Notes: generated by a model from the sequence alone, not told the origin. Shown: positions 7,546 to 16,150, counted from the stretch's first letter. The stretch: DNA of 46,221 nt from Candidatus Dormiibacterota bacterium (GCA_003153125.1 PLWW01000073.1:1477-47697); one strand, 5' to 3'. Translations and numbers: made by a program.

Positions 7546-8310
7546 TCAGAGTCCGTAGATGCCGCCGTCCACGGGAAAGGACACGGAATGGATGTTCCTG
7601 GCCTCATCGGAGACCAGGTATAGGGCGGCGTTGGCGACGTCGATCGGCTCGACGTTGCGACGCAGCGGCGTCCGCTCTCGGAAGTTCCGCAGCGCCTCGT
7701 CGGGAGCCGCCCAGGCGGCGCGCATGCCCGCGGTATCTGCGATTCCCGGCGCCAGCCCGTTGACCCGGATGTTCTCCGGTCCAAGCTCCTGCGCCAGGCT
7801 CCGCATCAGGCCCGTGACCCCGTGCTTGGCAATCGCGTACCCGCTGGTGCCGGGGGCGCCGCGCAGGCCAAGACCCGACGACATGAACAGGATGACGGCG
7901 CCGGCGTGCGGTTCTGCTACCGCATGACGGCGCAGCGCTGGAAGCGCCGCCTGGGTCATCTCCGCCATGCCCACCAGGTCGACGGTGAGAAGCCGCTGGA
8001 GCTCGGCTGCGTCGAGGGTGTCGAACTTGCCGGTCCAGACGACCCCGGCGTTGTTGAACAGGGTGGTCAGTGTGCCCCACCTGGACACCGTCTCCGCCAC
8101 CGCAGCATCGGCCTCGGCCCGCACTGTGTGATCGCAGCGCACGGCGAACGCGGCAGCGCCGAGTTCTTCGGCGACGGAATGGCCGCGGTCTTGGTCGATG
8201 TCCGCGACGCAGACGCGGGCGCCCTCGGCCACAAATCGTCTGCAGGTGGCCGAACCGAAGTCGCCACCACCACCGGTAACGATCGCCACCTTGCCATCGA
8301 GCCTGCCCAT
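7546..8310 (-). CDS. short-chain dehydrogenase/reductase (SDR)
   Basis: A 254-residue classical SDR. The start at 8310 is chosen because GGAGG lies just upstream and MGRLDGKVAIVTG is the usual N terminus; a start 14 codons earlier lacks this. Motifs: TGGGGDFG cofactor loop (12-19), NNAG at 86-89, Ser144/145, Tyr158 and Lys162 in YAIAK, and the C-terminal FPVDGG. Asp37 and Asp39 after the second strand favour NAD(H). It heads the minus-strand unit SDR, isomerase-like, hydratase, SDR, all spaced within 15 bases or overlapping. A 10-bp palindrome lies 34 bases upstream. Confidence 0.87.
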   Translation of the reverse strand: MGRLDGKVAIVTGGGGDFGSATCRRFVAEGARVCVADIDQDRGHSVAEELGAAAFAVRCDHTVRAEADAAVAETVSRWGTLTTLFNNAGVVWTGKFDTLDAAELQRLLTVDLVGMAEMTQAALPALRRHAVAEPHAGAVILFMSSGLGLRGAPGTSGYAIAKHGVTGLMRSLAQELGPENIRVNGLAPGIADTAGMRAAWAAPDEALRNFRERTPLRRNVEPIDVANAALYLVSDEARNIHSVSFPVDGGIYGL

Positions 8311-8343
8311 GCTGCCTCCACCTCCTGCTGCCCGCCGGCTGAC

Positions 8344-8353
8344 CGTGATCACG
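8344..8353. promoter_or_regulatory. palindrome CGTGATCACG upstream of the SDR operon
   Basis: A perfect 10-base palindrome lies 34-43 bases upstream of the start at 8310. Similar GTGAT/ATCAC half-sites occur before the liv operon (9550-9565) and before the aldehyde dehydrogenase at 16288. A shared operator is inferred, not shown. Confidence 0.3.
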
Positions 8354-8462
8354 ACAGTCTGACGCGCCTCCGGTCGGCAACCTGTCCCGCCACATTACCA
8401 ACCTTGCCGCGCCGGTACCGCAGGCTAGGGGGTCACCCACGCCGACGTCCAACGATCTTTTT

Positions 8463-9479
8463 TCATGCTCCCATCAACCCATCCGAATGCGCGTCGAGAG
8501 CGTCGGCCTCGGCGAGGACGCGCTCTTCGGACACCGAGCCGGGTTGGGCGTGCTCCGCCGCCATGCGCCGAAGAACCAACTGCAGCGCCTCGTTGACCGG
8601 CGTCGCTACGCCGTGCAGACGGCCGAGAAGAACGATCTCGCCATTGAGGAAATCGGTCTCCACGCGACCGGTGCTGCGGGCCAGGCTCTGCCACGACGAC
8701 GCGCCGATGGGGGAGGCGGCGGCGCTGTTCGTCGGCGGACGGGACAGCACGTTACGGTGCTCCGCGTCCTCGGCCGTTGAGGTGAAATCGATCCCGGCCG
8801 CCGCGTAGCACTTGAGGGCCTCGGCACGCGCCCGCTCATAGAGCGGGCCCTCGTGTCCGCCGCGGCTGGTGACGGCGTTGACCGCATTGCCGACGTTGCT
8901 CAGAAGCTTGGCGTACTTCCAGCGCATCACGTCGTCCACCGCCCCAGCCGCGAAGCCCGCCGCGGTGAGGTGGGCCGCCAGGTGCACGGCCATGGCGTCG
9001 CGGCCCTCCGGGTATCGGCCCACCTGGAGTACCCCCAGCACCGGCCATGACCTTGCCTCCACCCGTCCCGGCTCGAGGTGAGTCGCCGGGATGATCACCG
9101 AAGCACCATAAACGCGGCGAAACACGCGCAAGGCCGCGCGCTCGTTCTCCACACCGTTCTGGGCGCAGACCACGGCGACCTCCGGGGGCGCCGCCAGCGC
9201 AAGCGTGTCGAGCGCGTCCTGTGTGTCCTGGGACTTGACGGCGAGGATGACGACCGTGCTGCTGTCGACGTCCGCGTCGCCGGGCCGCTCGACTGCAGGG
9301 ATACGGTGGATGGCAGTGCCGCCGGGCGTCTGCAGCTGGAGGCCGTGCTCACGTAGGGCTGCGAGGTGTTGCCCGCGTGCCACCAGGGTGACACGGTGAC
9401 CAGATGACCACAGCGCCGCGCCCAGAACGCCGCCGACGGCGCCCGAACCGTAGATGAGGAAACGGTGCGCCGCAGTCAC
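8463..9479 (-). CDS. 2-dehydropantoate 2-reductase (ketopantoate reductase) family protein
   Basis: A 338-residue protein of the PanE/ApbA family. The N-terminal Rossmann motif is GSGAVGGVLGA (11-21). Further family blocks are VKSQDTQDAL (81-90), CAQNGVENE, the conserved Lys of KYAKLLSNVGNAVNA (about 188-202), and SSWQSLARSTGRVETDFLNG, where the Glu corresponds to the substrate-binding acid. True PanE makes pantoate for CoA with NADPH. Many paralogs in catabolic loci reduce other 2-oxo acids, so pantothenate synthesis is not certain here. The start is GTG at 9479. It is separated from the SDR by 150 bases and diverges from the liv operon. Confidence 0.82.
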   Translation of the reverse strand: MTAAHRFLIYGSGAVGGVLGAALWSSGHRVTLVARGQHLAALREHGLQLQTPGGTAIHRIPAVERPGDADVDSSTVVILAVKSQDTQDALDTLALAAPPEVAVVCAQNGVENERAALRVFRRVYGASVIIPATHLEPGRVEARSWPVLGVLQVGRYPEGRDAMAVHLAAHLTAAGFAAGAVDDVMRWKYAKLLSNVGNAVNAVTSRGGHEGPLYERARAEALKCYAAAGIDFTSTAEDAEHRNVLSRPPTNSAAASPIGASSWQSLARSTGRVETDFLNGEIVLLGRLHGVATPVNEALQLVLRRMAAEHAQPGSVSEERVLAEADALDAHSDGLMGA

Positions 9480-9549
9480 CTCGCGACGTTACCGCCAACG
9501 CAGGCACCCCGGTTCAAGCGCCATGAATCACCGCAAGGCTTCACGAATT

Positions 9550-9565
9550 GTGATCGGTGCATCAC
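9550..9565. promoter_or_regulatory. inverted repeat GTGAT-N6-ATCAC upstream of the importer
   Basis: A perfect 5-bp inverted repeat with a 6-base centre lies 11 bases before the predicted -35 element of the importer operon, in the divergent spacer with the ketopantoate-reductase-like gene. It has the size of a dimeric regulator site (GntR or Crp-like). Assignment to a regulator is not possible. Confidence 0.4.
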
Positions 9566-9575
9566 GACACACTCG

Positions 9576-9604
9576 TTGCGCGTGACCCCATGCAGGGGTA
9601 TCGT
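9576..9604 (+). promoter_or_regulatory. candidate sigma70-type promoter for the importer operon
   Basis: TTGCGC at 9576-9581 and TATCGT at 9599-9604 are separated by 17 bases, ahead of the permease start at 9682. The spacer itself contains CCCC-ATGCA-GGGG (9586-9598), which could be a second operator or a hairpin. The consensus match is only moderate. Confidence 0.35.
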
Positions 9605-9681
9605 CCCGTGCCTGAGAGGGTCAGGAGCCTGGGATGCCCTGCGCTCGGCGTCGTCGGTCCAGGACTCGGTCGGAGACCTAC

Positions 9682-10563
9682 ATGAGTCAGTTTTTTGAGA
9701 CGGCCGGATTCGGTCTGGTCACCGCCTCGATCATCGCGCTGTCCGCGGTGGGGCTTTCGCTGCAGTTCGGCGTCTCCAACGTTCCCAACTTTGCCCACGG
9801 CGAATTCCTCACGCTGGCCGCCTACGGCTTGTACGTCGGCCAGCAGCTCACCGGCTCGCTCTTGATCGGTGCGCTCATCGGGGTCGTCGTGGGCGGCATC
9901 GCCGCATACCTCGTCAACCTCCTTGTGGTTGAGCCGTTCGTGAAGAAGGGCGCGCGAGTAGTGGTTTTGCTGATATCAACGACCGGCGTTTCTCTGATAG
10001 TGGAGAATGCATTGGGGGGCTTCTTCGGCAATACCAATCAGATCGTCGCACTGCCCCAGCCGGTCGCCCACCACCTTGGGCCGTTCATCTGGACGACCAC
10101 CGACCTGCTCGTGATGCTCACTGCGGTCGTCGCGATCACCGGGCTGTACCTCGTCCTCCGCTTCACCAAGCTCGGCAAGGCGCAACGTGCGGTTGCTGAC
10201 AATCGGGTCCTGGCGAGGGCGTGCGGTATCAACACTGAGCAGGTGGTTGCGATCACCTGGGTCGCTGCCGGGGTTCTCGGGGCATTGGCCGGCATCAGCC
10301 TGGCCACTTCTGGAGGAAGCTTCGGGCCGGGCCTTGGCTTCGGCTTCTTGCTGGTGACCTTTTCGGCCGCCATCATCGGTGGCATCGGCAAGCCGTTCGG
10401 CGCGCTGGTAGGTGCACTCATTGTCGGACTGGTCACCGAGTGGTCGGCTTTCTACGTGAGCAGCGGCTATAAGCAGGTCTTCGCGCTATCGACGCTAGTG
10501 CTGGCGCTGCTCTTCCGCCCCAGTGGACTCTTCACCACACTCCGCGGACCGGCAGTTGACTAA
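9682..10563 (+). CDS. livH: branched-chain-amino-acid-type ABC transporter permease (LivH-like)
   Basis: A 293-residue, very hydrophobic permease with about eight membrane segments. It is typical of LivH: NFAHGEFLTLAAYGLYV near the N terminus, the cytoplasmic loop RAVADNRVLARACGIN that contacts the ATPase (EAA-like region), and GGIGKPFGALVGALIVGLV near the end. ATG at 9682 is chosen over an upstream in-frame start because MSQFFETAGFGL is the normal N terminus and GGAG lies about 10 bases ahead. It is the first gene of a five-gene importer operon and overlaps the next gene by one base (TAATG). Transport of an aromatic or carboxylic substrate rather than leucine is likely from the neighbours. 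Confidence 0.9.
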   Translation: MSQFFETAGFGLVTASIIALSAVGLSLQFGVSNVPNFAHGEFLTLAAYGLYVGQQLTGSLLIGALIGVVVGGIAAYLVNLLVVEPFVKKGARVVVLLISTTGVSLIVENALGGFFGNTNQIVALPQPVAHHLGPFIWTTTDLLVMLTAVVAITGLYLVLRFTKLGKAQRAVADNRVLARACGINTEQVVAITWVAAGVLGALAGISLATSGGSFGPGLGFGFLLVTFSAAIIGGIGKPFGALVGALIVGLVTEWSAFYVSSGYKQVFALSTLVLALLFRPSGLFTTLRGPAVD

Positions 10564-11525
10564 TGGCCTACATTATCAGCGTCGCGACCAGCACGGCGAT
10601 CTTCGCGATCATGGCCCTCGGCCTCAATGTGACGTGGGGCTTCGGAGGCTTGCTCAACCTCGGCTTCTTCATGTTCGTCGGCGTCGGCGCCTACGTCTCG
10701 GCGGTGATCACCCTGCCTGGGGCTATGCCCCCTTACACGTCGTACATTCTCGGGCTCAGCATGCCCTTCCCGGTCGGCGCGCTCACCGCAATGTTGGTCG
10801 CCGGGCTCCTCGCGCTCCTGATCGGTTCCGTCGCCTTACGCCGGCTGCGCGCCGATTATTTCGCCATCGTCACGCTGGTGGTCACAGCCATCCTGGCCCA
10901 GGTCGTCAACGATCAGAGGACGCTCTTCAACGGCTCCATAGGCTTGTATGGGCTGCCTCAGCCTTTCGCTGACATTCTCAACACCGACGCGGATACCTAC
11001 TCGTACTTTTTCCTCGGCATGTGCATGGTGATCCTGGTGGCCGTGTTCTGGTTCACCCGGCGGCTACAGTGGAGCCCCTACGGACGCGCGCTGCGTGCCA
11101 TGCGCGAGGATGACCGCGCGGCGATGGCATTTGGGCGGAATGCCTACGTGTACAAGCTGAAGGCCCTGGTCATCGGCTCCGCGATCGGAGGACTGGGAGG
11201 CGCGCTGGCCGCGCACTTCGTCGGTGTGTGGACGACGGAGAGCTGGACCATCGGGGAGGCGTTGCTGATCTTCGCCTGCATCTTCCTCGGCGGGACGGCG
11301 AACAACTTCGGGGTTGTGCTCGGAACTATCATCACCGCCGGACTCTTTCAGGAGTTGACCCGTTTCCTCCCGCAGATACCTGGGTACCCGGACGCGGCTG
11401 CGGCGCTGCGCTGGGTGATCATTGGTTTCCTTCTCATCATCGTGCTCTACGTGCGCCCGCGCGGCATCATCCCGGAGCGCCACGACCGCGATCCGGCGCC
11501 GCTTCCCGCAGCGTCGACCTTGTGA
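10563..11525 (+). CDS. livM: branched-chain-amino-acid-type ABC transporter permease (LivM-like)
   Basis: A 320-residue second permease subunit. Hydrophobic segments cover most of the length. LivM hallmarks are LNVTWGFGGLLNLGFFMFVGVGAY-type sequence near residues 20-43, the loop GRALRAMREDDRAAMAFGRN that docks to the ATPase, and ALLIFACIFLGGTANNFGVVLG further on. The last residues are a charged cytoplasmic tail. The ATG shares its A with the stop codon of the preceding permease gene, so the two are translationally coupled and likely made in equal amounts. Confidence 0.9.
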   Translation: MAYIISVATSTAIFAIMALGLNVTWGFGGLLNLGFFMFVGVGAYVSAVITLPGAMPPYTSYILGLSMPFPVGALTAMLVAGLLALLIGSVALRRLRADYFAIVTLVVTAILAQVVNDQRTLFNGSIGLYGLPQPFADILNTDADTYSYFFLGMCMVILVAVFWFTRRLQWSPYGRALRAMREDDRAAMAFGRNAYVYKLKALVIGSAIGGLGGALAAHFVGVWTTESWTIGEALLIFACIFLGGTANNFGVVLGTIITAGLFQELTRFLPQIPGYPDAAAALRWVIIGFLLIIVLYVRPRGIIPERHDRDPAPLPAASTL

Positions 11526-11540
11526 TCGGCGGGGGCATTG

Positions 11541-12377
11541 ATGTCGATCGTCACCTCTGAGGTCAAGCATCCCGATGCAACAACCGGTTCAACCGACTTG
11601 GCTCGCGTGACCGCGCTCGAACTTGTCGACGTCTGGAAGTACTTCGGGGCTGCGGCGGCCGTCGCCGGATGCACGCTCTCGGTGGCCGACGCGGCGGTGG
11701 TGGGACTGATCGGGCCGAACGGCGCTGGCAAGAGCACCGTCGCCGACCTGGTTAGCGGTTTCAAGCACCCCGACAAGGGGCGGGTTCTCTTTCAGGGCCG
11801 CGACATCACCGGACTACCCCCCTATCGAGTGGCACGCGCCGGGCTCGTCCGCACTTTCCAGATCGCGCGTGTGTGGCCCACTCTGACGGTCATGGAGAAC
11901 GCGCTCGTGGCGGCCCCCGATCAGGGACGTGAGGTCATCTGGAAAGCGTTCCTCACCCCACGCAAGCTCCGCGCGGCCGAGTCCGCCGATCGCGTCCGTG
12001 CTCGGAGCCTGCTCGAAGAATTCGATATGATTGGTCTCAAGAACGACACCGCAGAGACGCTCAGCGGCGGACAGAAGCGGCTGCTCGAGTTCGTTCGGAT
12101 CATGATGGCCGCCCCGCGCATGGTGGTGCTCGACGAGCCGATGGCAGGGGTCAACCCGGTCATGGCGGAGCGCATCGTCGCGGGTGTTCGCCGCCTAAAT
12201 GCAGCGGGCATCACCGTCTTGATGATCGAGCATAACCTCGAGTTCGTCGAGGAGGTGTGCCCGACGGTGGTGGTCATGGCGGTGGGTGCGGTCATCGCAA
12301 CCGGGTCGATGGACGAGCTGCGCCGCCACCCGGAGGTCATCGGCGCGTACCTCGGAGGTTTGGCCGGTGGCGAATGA
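11541..12377 (+). CDS. livG: ABC transporter ATP-binding protein (LivG-like)
   Basis: A 278-residue cytoplasmic ATPase. Walker A is GLIGPNGAGKST, the signature is LSGGQKRLLEF, Walker B is MVVLDEPMAGVNP, and the switch His is in IEHNLEFVEEV. The insertion after Walker A with FQIARVWPTLTVMENALVA is characteristic of LivG. ATG at 11541 is preferred to the adjacent TTG. About 25 poorly conserved residues precede the nucleotide-binding fold. It follows the permease by 15 bases and overlaps the second ATPase gene by 11 bases. Confidence 0.92.
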   Translation: MSIVTSEVKHPDATTGSTDLARVTALELVDVWKYFGAAAAVAGCTLSVADAAVVGLIGPNGAGKSTVADLVSGFKHPDKGRVLFQGRDITGLPPYRVARAGLVRTFQIARVWPTLTVMENALVAAPDQGREVIWKAFLTPRKLRAAESADRVRARSLLEEFDMIGLKNDTAETLSGGQKRLLEFVRIMMAAPRMVVLDEPMAGVNPVMAERIVAGVRRLNAAGITVLMIEHNLEFVEEVCPTVVVMAVGAVIATGSMDELRRHPEVIGAYLGGLAGGE

Positions 12378-13161
12378 AGCTCTCCTGACCACCGAGGGGT
12401 TGACCGCAGGATATGGCGCCGTCCCTATCGTCTACGGTGTCGACATCATCGCCCGACGCTGCGAGGTCACGGTCATCGTCGGCCCCAACGGCGCCGGCAA
12501 GTCAACACTGCTTCGCGCCATCGTGGGCGAGATCCCGGTTCTCGCCGGCCGCGTGCGGCTCAACGGGGCGGAGGTCCAGGGGATGCCATCGAACCGCCTG
12601 GTGCGCCTGGGGATGGCCTACGTGCCGCAGGTGGCCAACGTCTTTCCCTCGCTGACGGTCCGCGAGAACCTGGAGATGGGCGGCTTCCGGCGCAAGAGCG
12701 GAGTCAAGGAGAAGATCAGCGAGATGTGCGATCTCTTCCCCGACCTCAAGGAGGCGTTGAAGAAGACAGCGCAAAATCTCAGTGGCGGTCAGCGGAACAT
12801 GCTCGCCCTGGCCCGCGGGCTGATGAGCGATCCCACAGTCCTCATCGTCGACGAGCCGACGGCAGGGCTGTCGCCACGGTACGAGGCGGTGGTCTGGGAC
12901 CACATAGTGCGCGTCAAGGAAACGGGTGTCGCGGTGATCGCCGTGGAACAGAACACGCGGCGTGCATTGCAGGGTGCCGACTGGGCATACGTGCTCGTGC
13001 TTGGTCGCCGGCGGCTCGAGGGCACCGGCGCGGAACTGCTCGGCAATGAGGAGATGGTCCAGATGTACATAGGCAAACGAGGCACAGTGGCGGCGGTTGC
13101 GAATGCAACAGGCACACAGGAAGAAGCAGATCGTGAATCGGAGGTGGGAAGCAAGCCATGA
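12367..13161 (+). CDS. livF: ABC transporter ATP-binding protein (LivF-like)
   Basis: A 264-residue ATPase from GTG at 12367, with GGAGG nine bases ahead. Motifs: Walker A GPNGAGKST, AYVPQVANVFPSLTVRENL, signature LSGGQRNMLALARGLM, Walker B VLIVDEPTAGLSP, and switch His position replaced by Gln in VEQNTRRAL, which is normal in LivF. After the usual end at about residue 235 there is a hydrophilic tail of about 28 residues rich in Ala, Thr, Glu and Ser, longer than typical. It overlaps the LivG-like gene by 11 bases and the binding-protein gene by 4. Confidence 0.92.
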   Translation: MANEALLTTEGLTAGYGAVPIVYGVDIIARRCEVTVIVGPNGAGKSTLLRAIVGEIPVLAGRVRLNGAEVQGMPSNRLVRLGMAYVPQVANVFPSLTVRENLEMGGFRRKSGVKEKISEMCDLFPDLKEALKKTAQNLSGGQRNMLALARGLMSDPTVLIVDEPTAGLSPRYEAVVWDHIVRVKETGVAVIAVEQNTRRALQGADWAYVLVLGRRRLEGTGAELLGNEEMVQMYIGKRGTVAAVANATGTQEEADRESEVGSKP

Positions 13162-14450
13162 AGCGCTGGCCAAGAAACATCAATGTCATCGGGTGCGTGA
13201 GCGTCGGCGCTCTGACCCTACTGAGTGCCTGCGGAAGCAGCGCCAGCTCGTCCAGCTCTAGCGCTGCGAGCATCCCCAGCGGTCCTATCACGATCGCAGC
13301 TACGTTCGATCAAACGGGCATCGACGCTGAATTCGGGCTGGGCGTCGGGCAGGGCGCCCAAGTAGCCGCCAAGGAGATCAACGACAACGGGGGCATCCTC
13401 GGTCACCAGGTCAACCTGGTCACCGCCGACTCGGCGTCCGACCCGGCCGACACCGTTCCCGCGGTGCAGAAGCTGATCACCATCGACCGCCCGGTCGCAG
13501 ACGTTGGTCCCGAGCAGGCTCAGCTGCAGGCAGCGAAGTCGCTGTTTGACCGCGCCAAGATCCCGTTCTTCGCTTCCGGCGGCGACATCTCACTCGACAA
13601 GGCGAATGACCCGTTGCTGTGGCGCAGCGTCCCCTCGGACTCGTCGCTGGGTGCCGGCATGATCAAGTACGCCCTGAGTAAGGGATACAAGAAGGCGGTC
13701 CTCCTCTTCCAGAACGAGCAAGACCTGCAGGCGCTGCGCAGCTTCGTGCAGATTGCGTGGACCAAGAGCGGCGGGTCCGTCGTGGGGGACATCCAGCCCG
13801 TGCCCGGCCAGAGCTCGTACCGCTCTGAGGCGCAGAACCTGATCAACGCGCACCCGGACGTGGTCTTCACGCAGATGGTTCCCGACGTCGCAGCCACGTT
13901 CTTCCAGAACCTCAAGGAGCTCAACAACGGCATCCTCCCCGCGCCATTCGTAGGTACCGACGTGACTCACGGCGACCAGTGGATCAAGGCGATCGGCGCC
14001 ACCACCGCCGAGCAGTTCCTGACCTCCATTGACGTCGGTACTTTCAAGAGCCCAGCATCGGATCACTTCCTGACGCTGTACCAGGCGATGTTCCCTGCGC
14101 GCACTCAGCCGACCGACAACTCCGGGTACACGTACGACGCGGTGGTAGCCATTGCCCTGGCCATAACCCAAGCGCACAGCACAGCTAGCGCTGACATCAT
14201 CGCCGCCCTCCCGAAGGTGTGCAATCCTCCGGGCACCACGGTTGACACCTACGCGCAGGGTGTCGCGGCCATCAAGGCGGCCCACAAGATCAACTACGAA
14301 GGCGCCACGGGCCCCATGGACTTGAACAGCCACCATGGTGTCTTCGGTCCCTTCAACGCCCTACAGCTGCAGAGTGATGGCACGACCCTGAATCCGGTGC
14401 TGCAGATGTCGGCGGCCGACCTCGCCAAGGTCACCGCCCTGGCCGGCTGA
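13158..14450 (+). CDS. branched-chain-amino-acid-type ABC substrate-binding lipoprotein
   Basis: A 430-residue type I solute-binding protein. A lipoprotein signal peptide spans residues 1-24 (basic start MKRWPRN, hydrophobic core, lipobox LLSAC with Cys25), followed by a Ser/Ala linker, so it should be anchored outside the membrane. The mature protein has the Peripla_BP_6 pattern: ITIAATFDQTG, AAKEINDNGGILGHQV, VDVGPEQ-type central region and DVVFTQMVPDVAATFF. The ATG overlaps the ATPase stop (ATGA). It is placed last in the operon instead of first, and a strong hairpin follows, so expression relative to the membrane subunits may be unusual. The ligand cannot be read; an aromatic acid fits the context. 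Confidence 0.9.
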   Translation: MKRWPRNINVIGCVSVGALTLLSACGSSASSSSSSAASIPSGPITIAATFDQTGIDAEFGLGVGQGAQVAAKEINDNGGILGHQVNLVTADSASDPADTVPAVQKLITIDRPVADVGPEQAQLQAAKSLFDRAKIPFFASGGDISLDKANDPLLWRSVPSDSSLGAGMIKYALSKGYKKAVLLFQNEQDLQALRSFVQIAWTKSGGSVVGDIQPVPGQSSYRSEAQNLINAHPDVVFTQMVPDVAATFFQNLKELNNGILPAPFVGTDVTHGDQWIKAIGATTAEQFLTSIDVGTFKSPASDHFLTLYQAMFPARTQPTDNSGYTYDAVVAIALAITQAHSTASADIIAALPKVCNPPGTTVDTYAQGVAAIKAAHKINYEGATGPMDLNSHHGVFGPFNALQLQSDGTTLNPVLQMSAADLAKVTALAG

Positions 14451-14486
14451 CCGATCCGGCGGCAGGTTCACTGAGTTCACGGATGA

Positions 14487-14522
14487 GGGCATCCCCCCGG
14501 CACCGGCCGACGGGGGATGCCC
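14487..14522 (+). terminator. strong GC-rich hairpin after the importer operon
   Basis: GGGCATCCCCC (14487-14497) pairs perfectly with GGGGGATGCCC (14512-14522) around a 14-base loop. It begins 37 bases after the binding-protein stop and ends 50 bases before the next start. There is no T-run, as is common for hairpin terminators in GC-rich genomes. It could instead attenuate or protect the 3' end of the mRNA. Confidence 0.6.
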
Positions 14523-14571
14523 CGTCCCTTGCAGCCTCGCCTCATGATCGCCATCGGGTAGGCTCAAAGTG

Positions 14572-16071
14572 ATGTCCGCGAGCTACCAACCAGCAGAGAT
14601 CCTTGCCGATGCTGGAGTATCAGACTCGCCATCGCATTGGGTGGATGGACGCAGCTGGGTGCCGGAGAAAACGTCGCGCGTCGACGTCGAGGACCCCGCG
14701 ACAGGTCGCGTCTTCGCCGCGGTTGCGGCGGGCGGTCCCGACGAGGTGGATTTCGCCGCGGTGGCCGCCCACGCCGCGTACCACAATGTATGGGCGCCGA
14801 TGCCGCCGGCACGACGAGGCGCGCTTCTGCAGCTGCTCGCCGGCCGGCTGCTCGACGAGCAAGAGCCCATCGCTCGCCTCGAGAGCCTCGACACCGGCAA
14901 GCCACTAAGCCAAGCGCGCGGCGATGTCGCAGTCGCGGCTCGGTACTTTGCCTACTTCGGCGAGGCCGCCGACAAGCTGTCGGGCGAGACCTTCTGGGCG
15001 GAGCGGGCCGACCTCAGCTACACCGTGCGTGAGCCGTATGGTGTCGTCGCCCAGATCATCCCCTGGAACTCGCCGATCACCCAACTCGCACGCGGCGTGG
15101 CGCCGGCGCTCGCGGCCGGGAACACAGTGGTGGTGAAACCCTCGGAGCTGGCGCCGATCTCGCCGCTGGTGCTGGGCCGGCTCATTCGTGAGGTGGGCAT
15201 CCCGGACGGTGTGTACAACGTGATCACGGGTCTCGGCGACATTGCCGGCGCGGCCCTCACCGCGCACCCCTTGGTGCGACAGATCACGTTTACCGGGTCG
15301 GTGCAGACGGGTAAGCGGGTGCTCGCGTCGAGCGCCGAGCACCTGGCCCACTGCACACTCGAGCTCGGCGGGAAGTCGCCGACCCTCGTCTTCGACGACG
15401 CTGATGTTCCCGCGGCGGCACGCGCCGCTGCGGCGGCGCTGATCCGCAACGCCGGTCAGTCCTGCTCCGCGACCACCAGGATTCTCGTGCACGAGTCGGT
15501 GCACGACCAGCTCCTCGACGCGGTCATCACACGTGTATCGGGCCTCAAGCTCGGTCCCGGGCTGACCGACCCGGATCTCGGACCGCTGGTGTCGGAGCGG
15601 CAGCTGAACAGGGTCCTGCAGCTGATCGGCACCGCCACCGCCGAGGGGGCGCGGATCGTCGTTGGCGGAGGGCGGGCAGAGGGGGAGGGGATCGTGGACG
15701 GGTACTTCTGCGAGCCCACAGTCCTGGTCGACGTCACCAATGACATGACGGTGGCACGCCAGGAGATCTTCGGCCCTGTGCAGAGCGTCCTGCGCTTCTC
15801 GGACGAGGAGGAGGCCCTCGCCATGGCCAACGACAGCGCCTACGGCCTGAGCTCAGCGGTGTTCACGCGTGACTTCGCCCGAGCCCACCGGCTGGCCCGA
15901 CTGCTGCAGTCCGGCCAGGTACACATCAACGAGTACCCCCTCGATAGCGTCGAGACGCCCTTTGGTGGGTACAAGGAAAGTGGCATCGGTCGCGAGAAGG
16001 GGCTGCAGGCGCTGGCCGGATACACACAGCTCAAGACTGTTCTTGCGCGCGTCGCGGCTGCATCTGACTGA
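14572..16071 (+). CDS. NAD(P)-dependent aldehyde dehydrogenase
   Basis: A 499-residue ALDH. Catalytic Asn166 is in IIPWNSP, Lys189 in VVKPSELAP, Glu264 in LELGGKSP, and nucleophile Cys298 in NAGQSCSATTR. The C-terminal TPFGGYKESGIGREKG is classical. Sequence style (ELGGKSPTLVF, AGQSCSA) is of the broad betaine-aldehyde/aromatic-aldehyde type, not the semialdehyde type at 4132 or 21301. ATG at 14572 is used although a GTG lies directly before it; the ribosome-binding site is weak (AGG about 10 bases ahead). It is the first gene after the importer terminator and reads toward another ALDH. Confidence 0.9.
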   Translation: MSASYQPAEILADAGVSDSPSHWVDGRSWVPEKTSRVDVEDPATGRVFAAVAAGGPDEVDFAAVAAHAAYHNVWAPMPPARRGALLQLLAGRLLDEQEPIARLESLDTGKPLSQARGDVAVAARYFAYFGEAADKLSGETFWAERADLSYTVREPYGVVAQIIPWNSPITQLARGVAPALAAGNTVVVKPSELAPISPLVLGRLIREVGIPDGVYNVITGLGDIAGAALTAHPLVRQITFTGSVQTGKRVLASSAEHLAHCTLELGGKSPTLVFDDADVPAAARAAAAALIRNAGQSCSATTRILVHESVHDQLLDAVITRVSGLKLGPGLTDPDLGPLVSERQLNRVLQLIGTATAEGARIVVGGGRAEGEGIVDGYFCEPTVLVDVTNDMTVARQEIFGPVQSVLRFSDEEEALAMANDSAYGLSSAVFTRDFARAHRLARLLQSGQVHINEYPLDSVETPFGGYKESGIGREKGLQALAGYTQLKTVLARVAAASD

Positions 16072-16081
16072 CTGACTGACT
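16064..16081 (+). repeat. tetranucleotide repeat (CTGA), four and a half copies, over a stop codon
   Basis: CTGACTGACTGACTGACT runs across the stop codon of the aldehyde dehydrogenase (TGA at 16069-16071). Because the unit is 4 bases, TGA codons fall in all three forward frames. Slippage here could not extend the protein. It may be a simple sequence repeat with no function. Confidence 0.6.
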
Positions 16082-16131
16082 CAGTGCACCGCCTCATAAC
16101 GATGGCGCTGGTGTCCGAGCGATGCACCCGT

Positions 16132-16150
16132 TGATCACGGACGTGAATCA
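16132..16150. promoter_or_regulatory. imperfect inverted repeat TGATCAC-N4-GTGAATCA
   Basis: The site lies 138-156 bases before the aldehyde dehydrogenase start at 16288, in the 216-base spacer after the previous ALDH gene. It resembles the GTGAT/ATCAC repeats at 8344 and 9550. The left arm lacks one base relative to a perfect repeat. The rest of the spacer has no convincing gene. Confidence 0.28.
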
